This document shows, piece after piece, positions 22,140 through 34,260 of a stretch of 64,000 bases of DNA. This DNA is from Platerodrilus igneus (lineage: Eukaryota; Arthropoda; Insecta; Coleoptera; Lycidae), in the NCBI GenBank assembly GCA_036346225.1, contig JARFIW010000995.1:3991216-4055215 (forward strand). The letters run 5' to 3'. A model generated the notes under the pieces. That model was not told the DNA's origin. It saw only the letters and a program-made list of their open reading frames with translations, and ran no database searches. Made by a program: the position numbers and the translations under genes. Each line of letters opens with the position of its first letter. Position 1 is the stretch's first letter.

Positions 22140-23560
22140 ACCTACCTCCGCAGTTAGTTTAAATGGTTTTACAACGAGGACATCGATTTGAAGTCACTTT
22201 GTCAGCACCACAACGATAACAATAGTTTGTACGCCACGTTCTTTGCAAGCACTCTGAAAATGATCAGGTTTATGACAATTCCAGCACTTTGGCTGTGGTC
22301 TTAGAAAACTACTTTTGTTTCAACCACCGAAAGTTTATGACCTGACGATGGTCTATTCTGATTCGTCGAAACGTCGTTATATGCTAAGTCAGTCTCGATA
22401 TCGGACGTTTTCTAGACGGAGAAACAAAATTTTCAATTGAAACTTTCCTTTCTTCTAAACATTTCCTAATCTGATCAAATCTGGTATTGATTTTATTTCT
22501 ACCAAACTCAATTGTCTGGTAAAATGGCAAAATATTTTTCCTTAAAATTTTAATTGTTTTTCAATAGTTAGCGGTTCAGATAACCTTTTGAACATGTTCA
22601 ACATCACAGCGACATACAACCCTATCGTTTCATTATCGCCTATGCGTTCTCTGTGAAATTTCTAATATTAATTTTCATCATAATCTACGGGCAAAATTCA
22701 TTTTTCAAAGCTATTTTCAATTCACCCCATGTTGTAAAAAAATCTTTATTGGCCCTATACCAAATTAAGGGTTTTCCATCAAACATGTCAATCGCTTCAT
22801 TAAATAATTGATTATCACTAACATTTCGTGCAGTTTTCAATTCTTCTACTCTTTCTAAAAAAGCATTTATTGAAGTGTTACCGGTAAATTTAAGATTCCA
22901 TTTTGCCACAGGTGTGACTTTATAAATCATTGAATTAAAATTTGAATTATGTGATAAAGTATTAAAATTATTTCCCAGAGATAAATTTTCAATTGGTAAA
23001 ATTTTTTCCAAAATTGGTTTTTCAAAATTTTCTTGTTCAATTTTTGTCCTAGTTGAAGCATCTAAATCAAATTTTTCTTCTGACCCTATTTCTGAGTTAT
23101 TTGAGTTTTCAAAAGAGTTTTCCTCTTTTTCCAATTTATTAATTTTCTTAAGTTTTATTTGTTTTTCAATTTCTTTATATAAATCAACTAATTTAAAAAA
23201 ATTAATTTGCAACTCATCTTTAATTTTTTCTTCTTTGGAATCAGTCGGTAATGAATTATTCAACCTATTAAAAGTATGAGCAAATTTTGTTTCAATCTTC
23301 TGTTTATTTAAATCAATATTATCTTCGTTTAAATTTTCTAAAATTTCATCAATAATTTTAAACAACTGCCTAATAGCTAAAATATCGTCATCGAACTCAA
23401 TTAAATAATCAACATCATCTTCAACTTTTTTAGAAATAATTGCTCTAAGAGCTTTTCTTAATTGCGCAACATTTAAGCTTTCAGTGTTTATATTTCGAAT
23501 TTGTAATTCATAAATCAATTCATCTTTAAGAAGTCTCTCTACAGTAATTTTAAAATCCAT
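22140..23560 (-). CDS. Gypsy A gag (broken near its 3' end)
   Basis: An intact 291-codon frame (22685-23560) starts MDFKITVERLLKDELIYELQ. It has an N-terminal helical region, an acidic Lys/Glu-rich spacer, and a capsid-like part with WNLKFTGNTSINAFLERVEE and MFDGKPLIWYRANKDFF, as in Gypsy Gag capsids. Further down a zinc knuckle is seen as CWNCHKPDHFQSAC (about 22240-22285). The segment 22290-22680 is frameshifted. Gag forms the particle that packages element RNA. Confidence 0.75.
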
Positions 23561-23856
23561 TTTTTTCCAAAAATAATCACTCAGAAAGAAAATATCTTAA
23601 AAAAATCTTCTTAAATTCTTAAAAATACAACCAAAAAATATTGTCAAACTCGTGTTTTTATGTTAAAAAAAATTTTCCAAATAAATAAAAAAATCTGAAA
23701 AAAAATTATTTTTTTTTTAAATTTTCACTCGCTTAAATACTATGTGTATGTCAAATGTATGTAAATTGTGTTTTTCCCCAACAAGAAATTAAAAAAACCC
23801 TTATCAAAATTTTTATGCAGAAGCCCTACGACAAATAACAACGAAAAAGGACCCAA

Positions 23857-23869
23857 GAGTTGGGCGCCA
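23857..23869 (-). other. Gypsy A primer binding site
   Basis: TGGCGCCCAACTC on the minus strand, a few bases inside the 5' LTR. The first 11 bases match the 3' end complement of tRNA-Lys used by many retroelements; agreement is lost after that. Confidence 0.65.
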
Positions 23870-23874
23870 AAACT

Positions 23875-25441
23875 TGTTACGTACACTTTGGGCCAGGAGG
23901 CTTGCAGTGTACGACAAGCTGAAATTTTCCGGCTAGACAGTGGGAGGTCGTGGTCCAATAGCGGCTTGACGAGGGCTGCTGCGACCTAATCTGGACGAAA
24001 ATGGTAGTCGAGAGAATTTTTGGGCACCACCTAGTTCTCTATGGCCTGGAACCTGAAGCTAAAAACTAGGAAAATCGCTCGCTGACCTAAATAAAATGTA
24101 GAACCAAACAAAAATGCTGAGGCAACCTAACTGTACCTATAATTTATATACCTCCCGTCAGCTCGATCACTACACCAAACTGTGGCCAATCGCCTGTTAA
24201 AAATTAAATGCTGGTCAGATTGAACCTTTGTTACATCGGTAGTTTGGATTTTACCTTTTGCTTTTGATATATATATTTATATATATATAGAAAAAATTAA
24301 CACACTCTTTAAAACTGATAAACACTTTCTATTAAGAACTTCCAAAATTTGTTCGATTACATAATCATTTTTGTGGAGAAAATTCTACAATTCTTAAATA
24401 TGAAACTAACTGTCAAATGAGAAGCTCTCTTACTATTTAGGACGTCCTAAGTAATTTCATATCTTAAAATTAGATTGGCTACACAGCCAAGTTTATTACT
24501 CTGATAACCCACCAAACGGGTAGATTAAGTTGAATCAAAAGAGTTCACTCATAAAATCAAAAACAAAAATAAAGTGTGAATTCGGTACCTGGTTTCTGAG
24601 GTGTATTCGTGTAGTGACCAGCTGACACTCCTCTTATCTCCACTGCTGATGCACTAAGGGTATTTTTGAATGGAAATTACACTCACGTGTACTTCCAGTG
24701 AACTATTTCCAATTAAGTACTGAGCTATGAGTAATTCTAGATCGAGACCATGCGGACATGTTGACCTTCCAAATCCTCCTTTTGATTTATGTGATGCGGC
24801 TTTCTTTCCAGAAAAAATACTGAACTTCCTGCCTCGTTACGGCGCCGGAATTGTACAAGTATCAATTTCAAAATTAACCAATAACCGAGAGTTGTCTAAC
24901 TGTACGGCCTATTTTAAATTCTTGACCGCAAGAATAACTTGGATGAAATTGTACTGCACCTCACGTAAATCTTTTCGCGAAAGTTATTTAGAAACGCAAC
25001 CCGCCTGAATGACTTAATCTGAAGCACTCCTACATAAGAATTATCCGTTTTAAAGAAGCATCGTAACCCTTCCATTTATCCAAAAGTAGGAGGACTTCCA
25101 TAATAAATTAACCTTCGACCCTGCACGTGCAAGTATAAACCATTAACGACGTAATTTAACAGGGTGTATAATGATGACTAAACTGAATCTCACGAAAAGT
25201 TATCTGTTTGATTATACATAAAACCAACAGTGCTTTATACAAAGTAGGCGTTAATATAATACGTTGATTATATTGAAATGACAGGATGTTATGACTATAT
25301 CCTTTAAAATATCTGTGAGAGTCTAAATGCATGACGTGTGGTTTATTTAATTGGCAGACTTTTGATATGATAATAAAATCCCCGGGCATAAAATTAAAAA
25401 CAACTTGCACGGTAAAGTACAGAACTTAAATGAATATTACA
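23875..25441 (-). repeat. Gypsy A 5' LTR
   Basis: 1567 bp, pairs with 16723-18335 with mostly small indels. The open frames inside (for example 24727-25008) are in LTR sequence and occur in both copies with frameshifts, so they are not genes. Confidence 0.9.
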
Positions 25442-26040
25442 AGCGGTATTAGCCTCTAGTAAGGAAGAGTTAGAAGCTGCTAATGAAATGGAAACAGTTC
25501 TAAAAGAGAGATGCGGTATCAAAACTAACAAAAATAAAACTAAAGTACTAATATGCAAAGGAAGGGAAAATAAATTAAAAACTAGAATACAAATAGGTAA
25601 TGAGAACTTAAAAGATGGGAAGAGTGCAAAAGATAAAAAACAGAAGCAGACAGGAAAATGATAGAAGTCTTTGAAATGTGGTGCTATAGGGGTATGATAA
25701 AGATTTCACAAACAGACAAAGTTAAAAACAAAGAGGTACTAGAAATGGTAGAGGAAAAAAGAAGTACGTGGAAAACAGTAAAAAAAAATAAGAGAGAGGA
25801 TGATAGGCCATATACTAAGGCATGAGGGATCAGTGCATAATATATTAGAAGCAGAGATAGGAAAAAAGAGAGGTAGAGGTAGACCTAGGTTAGACTATTG
25901 CACGCAGATAGTGAAAGATGTAGGCTGTGGGAATTTCAGAGAAATGTGTAGGCTAGCTCAAAATAAAAATCAATGGAGGTACACGTCTAACCAAGACGGA
26001 AAACCTTACGACAAAAAAAAATAATTTCACAAGACAATGA
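25442..26040 (+). pseudogene. RTE-like element copy B, right part (RT end and C-terminus)
   Basis: Continues the RT from the FADDIA block: VLASSKEELEAANEMETVLK, ERCGIKTNKNKTKVLICKGR, then after an internal deletion RKMIEVFEMWCYRGMIKIS and an intact 74-codon end (25800-26024) with IGHILRHEGSVHN, GKKRGRGRPRLDYCTQIVKD and GCGNFREMCRLAQNKNQWRY. This matches the RTE-type C-terminal end. The other half lies at 16185-16722, the two being parted by Gypsy A. Confidence 0.8.
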
Positions 26041-26082
26041 CCAAATTGCACTTAAACCTAATGATCATTATAATCAACTACA

Positions 26083-26381
26083 TTACATGTGATTTTCCAT
26101 TGCTCCACCCGAAGGTACTACATTGGCCAGGAAGCGAGTTTTTTTATTACCTGAAAAATTTGGAATTTTTGCCGGACCCTTGCTGTTCCAAGCAAGGTAG
26201 GGATCTTTAACGTGCGTGACAACACTCACACACGGGACCTCCATTTTATCTCTCATCCAAACGAGGGTGTATTTGTGTGAAAAATGCTCGCCTAACATTT
26301 TTTAAGCGGACCGTGTCGGGATTCGAACCCGGGACCTTGGGCGTAATAGTCACACACATACCACTATGCCACGGAGCCACC
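26083..26381 (-). mobile_element. tRNA-derived SINE, copy 2
   Basis: 299 bp, homologous to 262-562 over its length. Flanked by a 15-bp duplication with one mismatch (ttataatcaactaca at 26068-26082, ttataaacaactaca at 26382-26396). Minus strand has a perfect A box TGGCATAGTGG (complement of 26361-26371) and B box GGTTCGAATCC (complement of 26319-26329). This copy has better promoter boxes than copy 1. It sits in the 3' tail of RTE copy B. Confidence 0.9.
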
Positions 26382-26396
26382 TTATAAACAACTACA

Positions 26397-27085
26397 GCCA
26401 TTAGTTTTGCAATATTCTCCATTAATGTTGATTGTGCAAAAGGGCTTATGGGAAAACTATTAATTCGGCAAACGGTTAAGCGATGGGGGAACTTGGTAGC
26501 CGCAGGTTGCTTCACATACCAAGAATATCGGTGAAATAGGGTATATATTTAGAAAACAACAGAAGTGAAACCTAGCTGTATCTAACAAGTAAGAGCAGCG
26601 GCTATGTTCGAAGACAAGAAACATATAAACAAGGAAAGAATTGTTGAAAGCCATATGTGTGGAGCACAATACTTTATGGGTATGAAATAGGGACGGACAG
26701 TGGGAGAAGCAGACAGGAAAATGGTAGAGGCCTTTGAGAATGGGTGCTTCAGATGTATGGTGATGATAGCATGGCCAGACAAAGCAAATAACAAAGGGTT
26801 TTAGAAATAGTAGGGGAAGAAAGATATCTATGTAAAACAAAAAGAACATGAGAAATAGAAGGACAGGACATGTTCTAAGGCAATTGGGAGATAGTGCGGG
26901 ATATATTACAAGCAGAGATACAAAAGAAAGACGTAAAAGGAGACTTGAATTAGACTACTGCATGCAGATAGTGAAAGATGTAGGCTGTGGAAATTTCATG
27001 GAAACACAGCTAGTTCAGAATAGGAAACAACAAAGGTATGCGTCTAACCAGTTCCTGGACTGAAGATCTAATGATGATGCATTGA
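26397..27085 (+). mobile_element. RTE 3' tail and RTE-like fragment D
   Basis: 26397-26580 matches 42395-42590 closely and is a repeat that follows RTE ends in this window. From about 26590 RTE C-terminal coding appears in pieces (RKMVEAFENGCFRCMVMIAW, then RTGHVLRQLGDSAGYI and LELDYCMQIVKDVGCGNF). It ends ctaatgatgatgc near 27078; a short run of atg/gat units ends the other copies too (for example 42045-42062). Confidence 0.65.
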
Positions 27086-28305
27086 ACTAAATAACATAGG
27101 CAACGTTTTAACTACAATGAGTGGTATTTAAAGCAGAATATTATTTACCTCAATAGTAATAAAATGTTAATAAACCAAATAAAACATTTTGCTTTGTTCA
27201 TATTCCCCATTATAACTTGAAGTATTCTGAAAATTAATTTCCCTTATATCGATTTTGACTTCTCCAATTGGGACATCAAAATTACTCAAAGGTCTAAAAT
27301 TCTCCAAAGTTACCAAAAGTTGTCAACGCAAAATAAATTACTGGTAATTTTACTTCACTATAGTCACAAAGTTATAATAGTATGTCCCCACATTTTTAAG
27401 ATAAAAAGTACTTACTTTACAGTAATTAAAAATTTTCATTTAATTTATAGCAAACTAGACTACTATATTACCATAAAATGGCTTAGCTTGTCCATATTTT
27501 AAATAAAACCCTGAACGATAGTACAATTTACTGCAGTCGCCAGCTGGAGTTTACTTACATAAATTGTTAGATATATTTATACTATCAAAACAAGTGAAGC
27601 ACTGCCGGATTAACTTTCCTGATTTCTGACTGGGTTAATATCTACATCTTCCACCTGGGATTAATCTTGAAAAGTCTGATTAGGTGGTGCTCAACAGAAT
27701 TATCAGCTTAGTTACATATTGTTCGACAATAGTTCTTCCAACTTGTTCAAACACTCTCCATTCTTCAAGTTAGCAGATGTTACCTTGTTGTATATAGTCG
27801 AGTCAACAGAAATTCTCCAGATTGCAGAATTTTGGGTGAAGAGTTTCACTGAACAAACAAAATTTTCTGGACCAAAACTGCATGGCACGTAACTATACTT
27901 TTGGTCAACTTTCCTTTTATTATAAGGTTAGATTAATTAAAGTTGCAGAAGTGTTTAACGGAATCCTAGGCTACCATAGTCTTGTTCGAACAGGTCAGAG
28001 CAGATTCTACCACTTCCAAAAATTGTATAACAATATTTGCTAATAATTATATTAGTCGTTGGTGCATAGTTTGAAAGTAATTTCACTTAATAGAATATAT
28101 TTTTATGGCAAAACTATTAAAACTGAACAACGTTCAGAAGTGTTTTCAATGATTTGATTAAGAAACTTCCAATATAAAACAGGAAAAATAGTATTATTAT
28201 TTGACAGACTAGGCTCTCTTTTTGGAAAGTACACCAAAAACTTGACAAATTCGTCAACAGAAAATAATAATTAACATAGATACTGCCACGTGCACGTAGT
28301 TTACA
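27086..28305. other. No gene seen; intronic AT-rich DNA
   Basis: Only short frames, no conserved motif, no clear repeat. Confidence 0.4.
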
Positions 28306-28378
28306 ATTATTTAAAATGAGTGGTGTAGACGTGCCAAAATTTTTTAATTATTCTTCAATAAATATTTACCGTAACGCG
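28306..28378. repeat. Left arm of inverted repeat around Gypsy B
   Basis: The sequence from atttaaaatgag to gtaacgcg is an imperfect inverse complement of 37281-37385 (shared: cattcttcaataaatttacc-like and ctaacgcg). Confidence 0.65.
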
Positions 28379-28880
28379 AGTTATGTATCCCCCAATTACC
28401 TATATATATTGATGTATTGAATCTAGTATGAATTATTAGAAAGTATTAAGTAAAAGTATAAGTTCAATGCAACATTGTAACACAAGGATAACCCAGAGAG
28501 GTTATCGACAGTTCATGAGAACGGAATGCAGCTTTGCATCCGTGAGGGCAGTGATACTGCAGGTGGCAGGTCACAGGCGGTCAACATACCACAGTTACTT
28601 AGAATTAAGTTGTTACATTGTAATAAAGTGTACAATAAAGAGAAACGCAGACATGAGATCTGCAAGTTCTCACAGCCGTGTGAGGGGCAGGTTATTATAA
28701 AAGGCCCGGGAGCTCAATGCCCGGCAGTCAGTCTTCAAACTCCATACTTCGTTGTTCAAGCTACTCACTAGTACAATAATTATTTTAGTATTATGTACAA
28801 GTTATCCAAATTTTAACTAATAAAAATTTGTTAAAGTCAAAGTGTTTTAAAAACCAGCTCCAAAGGCCCGAACTTTAACT
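28379..28880 (+). repeat. Gypsy B 5' LTR
   Basis: 502 bp, AGTTATGTATCCCCC...CGAACTTTAACT; near identical to 36777-37280. Confidence 0.95.
28696..28732 (+). promoter_or_regulatory. LTR core promoter: TATAAAA and TCAGT initiator
   Basis: TATAAAA at 28696-28702 and an arthropod-type initiator TCAGT at 28728-28732, about 30 bases further, mark the likely transcription start. AATAAA at 28819-28824 would be the matching poly(A) signal in the 3' LTR copy. Confidence 0.7.
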
Positions 28881-28890
28881 GGCGCAGTCG
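28880..28890 (+). other. Gypsy B primer binding site (tRNA-Ser type)
   Basis: TGGCGCAGTCG, overlapping the last base of the LTR, matches the Ser-tRNA primer site known from 17.6 and 297. Confidence 0.8.
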
Positions 28891-30943
28891 TAACGGATGT
28901 CAAAAGGGCACTGAAAATCCAAAATCGGTAGATTGGTGACCAAGAATTTTATTCGAAATTTTGGCAGAACCCAAACCAAGTTGGAAGAAGAACAAGCATA
29001 GTCTGAATCCAGCAACAAACCAAGTTGGACAAGGAACAAAAATCGTCTAAGGCCAACAAACAAACCAAGGTGGACAAGATACAGAATCGATCGAACCCAC
29101 CAAAGAAACAGATGAAATTAATGTAAGTTCATTTCCATAATTTTATTTCAAACCAAAAACTATAATTGATATATGCTAGTATTATAACTATTGATTACTA
29201 TTGTTTATGTATTTTATTATTATGAATATTTTTTTTGAAAATAGTTCAAAGTGAATTATTTTCAAAACGAGACTGTAAAACATTTTATGAGACGAATGTT
29301 AAAGAAAAATTTTTTTCTTTAAAAAGCAAATTAAACTTGAAGTTTAAAAGAAATTTTCTTTTAAAATAAATAAGAATTGAATTTAAAAAGAAACCCTTAC
29401 CATAATTAATAGAACGAACTCAAAAATAATCCAAAAAATAACGGGCGCACATTCACTAAACACCAAAAATAAGAAACATCAACCACCGCGATTCAACGCA
29501 CGTTTATAAACCGGTAAACTAACGCGAAATTAATTTCAAAGCTAAAGCTAATTCGAACAAACTGTACAGAACGATTAACTAAACCATTGACCTCTATAAT
29601 ACTGAATAAATCACAGCAAGAACTCTGCATTAACTAAAGACTACGGTAACCTAAAACCACTGTAATCTAAAACCTCACATAAGATAAACGAAGTCTGCGA
29701 ACGCAATATCATTATTACCTAAAGAAATAGCTTTCAGGAACTTTCAGTACTAAAGCAATTCGCATCATAAGTATTAATCTATCACGGAATTATAGAAGCG
29801 CATGAAAATTACACCACAACACTCTATAAATAATTTGCAGTACAAACACGGTATAAACTCTAAACGTTTTTCAACTAATTAATCAGCATTATAAAGTGCA
29901 GTAAAACGGTCATCATAAGAAGCTTTAATTAAAACGCTGAAAACCTACATTACGGAGAGATTCAATTACCAACAAGCATTATAATACCAAGAGATCTAAA
30001 AATAAACATACGTAACACTTTATGCGAAAGCATTAGCAAGTAAATTATCTAATTCTTATAAACTAACACCTGTAAGTGCAATTACCTCAACGTACGTGAC
30101 AAAGATTACATCCTTTAGTATTCAATTTCAACAGTAAAGTACAAAAGTAAGTAACCTCAGGTCATAACTACGCAACTCAGTAAAACCCACGGAAGAGTAT
30201 TAATTACGAGTTAACCGAACTGAATTAAAACAACGCTAAACGAGAATAAATCCATCCATTTAAGATTCCTTAAGAAGCAAAAACTCAAGATAAATTAAAA
30301 ATTGCATAAAAACAATTAATCCAAGACTACGGTAATAAATTCAACGTTATTGAAGATAAATCTCACAATTACATCACCGCACTGTGTAATTAAAAATAAA
30401 TAACAGCAACTACGATTTAAAAAATAACCAGACCAGTCTGAACTTAAAATTAATAAATCAAAACCGAAAATTAACCATTCCAAACTAAAAATAACGCCAA
30501 AAAAAAATAACGAAATAAACCTCAACCTTTACCAAATTTTATCCACCCAATCCAAACTGAAAATTAACCATTCCAAACTAAAAATAACGCCGAAAATAGT
30601 AAAATAAACCTCAATCTTTACAGAATTCAAAATTACCCAACCTAATTGAAAAATTAACAAACCAAAACCAAAGTTAACGTCACAAAAAGGAAAATCAACC
30701 CCAATTTTTACAAAATTCGAAATTATTTCATCCAAAAGAAAAACTAATACATCCAAAGCATAATTAACGTTACAAATAGAAAATCAACCCCAATTTTTAC
30801 AAAAATTGAAATTTCACAACCCAAACGGAAAATTAATAAATCCGAAGCAAAAGTAACAATACAAATAACGAAATAAAGCTTAATTCAAAAAAAAAAAAAA
30901 ATTTTTTTAAATTTTCCAAAATCGAAAACAACCCTTAACCAAC
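28891..30943 (+). other. Gypsy B 5' leader, noncoding
   Basis: About 2 kb of AT-rich leader without a real gene. Its end holds a tandem repeat (see 30400-30890), followed by an A/T homopolymer run at 30890-30915 and the gag start. Confidence 0.7.
30400..30890 (+). repeat. ~90-bp tandem repeat in Gypsy B leader, about 5 copies
   Basis: The landmark taacg appears at 30491, 30583, 30675, 30765 and a changed form at 30853, spacing 92, 91, 90 and 89 bp, each followed by aaatcaaccccaatttttac-like sequence and aaaattaa. Units are diverged, with the third and fourth most alike. Confidence 0.75.
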
Positions 30944-32126
30944 ATGAGTAACACAGACTTACGTCTCTATTTAGAGACAATACAGACGTTTGATGGCACG
31001 CAGGCCCATCTCTCGAATTTCATTGGAGCATGTGAAATGTTCCTAAAAACCTTTTACAAACCCGGAGATGACGCAAGAAATTCATTGCTTATACGCTTAG
31101 TAAGTAAACTAGCCGGAAGGGCACTAACCTTAATCGCCAGTAGGGACGATTTACAAGAATGGGAACGGTTTAAACAACTACTAATTGCATATTTTGGGGA
31201 CCAACGTAATATAAAATGCCTGGTCCGGGACCTAATAAACCTTAGAATGGAACACAATCAATCCCCCTACCAATTCGGAATGAAATGCCAAGACGTGAGA
31301 AGTTTAATTTTAACAAAATTAAAAATCGAAGAACCCGATCAAAACGTTAGACATTTAAAAATAAAAATGTATGACGAAATGGCACTAGACACATATATAA
31401 ACGCTTTACCAGAACGACTATCGGATAAAATCAGATTCCAACGACCCCAAAATCTAGAAGAATCTATGAGCCTAGTAATAGAAGAAGAAAATGTAATGTA
31501 TTACCGCAACAGACTATACAATCCCAACGCGAATAAAAGTTATTCACCAACAAAAACTATACAAGCTACAAGACAAACAATCCCTCAACAAAAATTCACA
31601 CCCTTTAACCCACAAACAAATCAACCGAAGTAACAACCCAAGTTTTAACAATACCAATTTTAATAATCAATATAAACATTTTTCAAGACCAACATTCAAC
31701 CCAACTTTTACGAAACCCGCATTCCAACCGAGATTCAATCAAAACCTAAACCAACAAAGACCAGCATTCAATGCAAACCCCAATAGAAATACACCAATGA
31801 CTAATACTCATAACAACCCTAACAATTATTACAAACCAACACCAATGGACACCTCATCTGGTAACACCAGACAAAACACAAAAATAACACATATCCGACC
31901 AAACCCTCATCAGAAACGTAATTTTACATCAGAAGAATTATTTCATCAAGAAATAGAAAAATTTGACACTGACCAGAATAATGACATTGAGACACCTACG
32001 AACAATGAAACAAACCATGCAGAAACTTACGAACGTGACGAACAATACGAAACTTACGAGGAGTACGACGAAGAAAACTCAAACTCAAATTTTCAAATGG
32101 ACCAATTCATAACCGACCAAACTTAA
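30944..32126 (+). CDS. Gypsy B gag (one frameshift)
   Basis: Starts MSNTDLRLYLETIQTFDGTQ, a clear Gag start after the leader, and runs 229 codons to a stop at 31631. It has the helical capsid-like part of errantivirus Gag (NFIGACEMFLKTFYKPG, LAGRALTLIASRDDLQEW, FGDQRNIKCLVRDLINLRME). A second open part (31797-32126, 109 codons) in the same reading sense is Asn/Thr-rich and then very acidic near its end (ERDEQYETYEEYDEEN). The piece between reads Asn/Phe/Pro-rich after a frameshift. No zinc knuckle, as is usual for gag of this group. Confidence 0.75.
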
Positions 32127-33042
32127 TAAACTTAAATAATATAAATCACTTAGTATTACCATACATAGAAATACCCCACGCTAAATTCAAACTATTAATC
32201 GACACTGGATCCTCTAAAACATTAATTAGCCCCAGAACCGTACAAAAACATTATTTAGATTATGTAGAAAGAGAACCATTTAAAATTAAAACAGCTCATC
32301 AAACAACACTACACCAATTCGTAGCAAATATACCCTTACCGAGAACATTTAATGTTAAAATGAAACATAAATTTTGTGTATTCGAATTTAACGACAAATA
32401 TGACGGATTAATCGGAATGGACCTTCTAAGAAAATTAGGAGCCAACATTGACATTAAAAATCGCTTATTAAGGACAAAATACGGAAAAATCCCAATTAAA
32501 TTTCAAAACACACAAATTGAACAAAAATACACTATAGAACCCCGAACGGAAAGAAAAATAAAAATCCCAGTAAAATCTAACAAAATTTAGGAATAATAAA
32601 TCATATGACATTTCAACAAGGAGTAGAAACCCCAACTGCCTTAGTACAAATAAAAGATAACTTTGCAACCACAACAATATTAAATTCAAACGACTATCCC
32701 GTAGAAGTATCATTGACAGACCCAATTAACATAGAAGAACTAAATTTTAACGAAATGGAAATAGACGAGAATTTAGAAAATAACTACAACCCAATAGAAC
32801 ATGATGAAATGTTAAGAGAAAATTTAACTAACACTCGCTTTAATACCGATATCAATCAAGAAGAAGAAAGAGCAATTAAAAGCTTATGTTTTGAATACCG
32901 AGACATATTCCATTGTGAAGGAATACCATTAACATTCACCAACACAGTAAAACATAATATCGAGTTAACAGACAATAAACCAATTTTACAAAAGCATACA
33001 GACTACCTCATGCAAGCCAAGAAGAAGCTGACAGACAAGTAG
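32127..33042 (+). pseudogene. Gypsy B protease and pol N-terminus
   Basis: The active site reads KLLIDTGSSKTLISP (about 32190-32235), followed by FNDKYDGLIGMDLLRKLGAN (32387-32446), the second protease block. A stop at 32588 and a restart at 32605 give a 145-codon acidic stretch ending in KHNIELTDNKPILQKHTDYL, which leads into RT. Frameshifts near 32590 and 33040. Confidence 0.75.
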
Positions 33043-33890
33043 CAGACTTATTAGACCAAGACATAATCCAGCACTCCAATTCACCATGGAGCAGCCCGTG
33101 TTAATAGTACCTAAGAAATTAGACGCAACCGGAAAAAGAAAGTACAGAATGGTAATAGATTATAGAAAGTTAAATGAAAAACGGTAGATGACAAATACCC
33201 ACTACCAAATATAACCGAAATTTTAGACAAATTAGGCAAATGCCAATATTTTACAACATTAGACCTAGCATCAGGATACCATCAGGTAGAGATGGAAGAA
33301 AAAGACATATCAAAAACAGCCTTCAGCACACCTAGAGGACATTACGAATACAAACGAATGCCATTTGGACTAAAGAACGCACCCGCTACTTTCCAGAGAG
33401 TCATGGACAATATATTACGAGGAATACACAATGAGAAATGCCTTGTATACCTTGACGACATCATAGTTTATTCCACATCATTGGTAGAACACATAGAAAG
33501 ATTGAAAGAAGTATTCGAAAGACAGACAAGCACATTTCAAAGTACAATTAGACAAAAGTGAATTTTTACAAAAACAAGTATCATTTTTAGGACATGTAAT
33601 AACACCCCAAGGAGTAATGCCAAATCCAGACAAAACAAATGCAGTTCTAAATTACCCATTACCAAAAACAAACAAAGAAATTAAAGGATTTCTAGGACTT
33701 AGTGGTTACTACCAAATTCATTAAAGGTTACGCTCAGATAACCAAACCCCTGACAAATTGTTTAAAAAAGGGAAACAAAATTGAACACACCCCAGAATTT
33801 ATTAAAGCTGTAGACAAAATTAAAAACATATTAACGAATCACCCTGTATTAGAATACCCAGACTTTACAAAACCATTTATACTGACGACA
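33043..33890 (+). pseudogene. Gypsy B reverse transcriptase
   Basis: Blocks: [23 protein letters not shown] start, [13 protein letters not shown], then [20 protein letters not shown] (33250-33310), [20 protein letters not shown] and the active site [14 protein letters not shown] (33439-33481). After a frameshift at about 33530 comes [20 protein letters not shown] and GFLGLSGYYQI. Clear Ty3/Gypsy RT, with at least three frameshifts. Confidence 0.85.
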
Positions 33891-34260
33891 GACGATCGAA
33901 TGTAGCATTAGGCGCAGTATTGAGCCAAGGAAAAGTAGGTAGCGATAAACCTATCAGCTACGCATCCAGAACCCTAAATGAAACCGAACAAAAATATAGC
34001 ACTATAGAAAAGAATTATTAGCCATAATTTGGGCAACAAAATATTTTAGACCTTACCTATACGGAAGAAAATTTTACATATATACCGACCATAGACCACT
34101 AGTATGGTTATGCAAACTGAAAGAACCAAATTCAAAATTACAAAGATGGAGAATCAGACTCGAAGAGTATGATTACGAAATTATATATAAAAGGAATTTA
34201 TAACAACAACGCAGACGCTTTAAGCGAATCCAACTCAATGCATTAGAAACGGAATCCATT
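33891..34260 (+). pseudogene. Gypsy B RNase H
   Basis: Reads [38 protein letters not shown], then [40 protein letters not shown] and [13 protein letters not shown]. Two frameshifts (about 34012 and 34197). Confidence 0.85.

Larger units (their letters stand above)
16723..25441 (-). mobile_element. Full-length Gypsy LTR retrotransposon A
   Basis: An 8.7-kb element with 1.6-kb LTRs (16723-18335 and 23875-25441, both TGTTAC...ATTACA) and a 4-bp target duplication agcg (16719-16722, 25442-25445). It lies inside the RT of RTE copy B; removing it restores the RTE frame region. Minus-strand order from right to left: 5' LTR, primer binding site, gag, protease, RT, RNase H, integrase, polypurine tract, 3' LTR, i.e. 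the Ty3/Gypsy order. No env seen. Many small frameshifts in pol, but gag has 291 intact codons, and the LTRs differ mainly by small indels and the TA run, so insertion is fairly recent. Confidence 0.9.

Noticed and set aside
22335..22375. Hammerhead-like string CTGACGA ... GAAACG inside Gypsy A gag
   Set aside because: The bases between do not form a matching helix II and no cleavage triplet or helix III is present; the region also reads as frameshifted gag.
28467..28771. Two overlapping frames repeated at 36865-37169
   Set aside because: They lie within the two LTRs of Gypsy B and cover the promoter; not genes.
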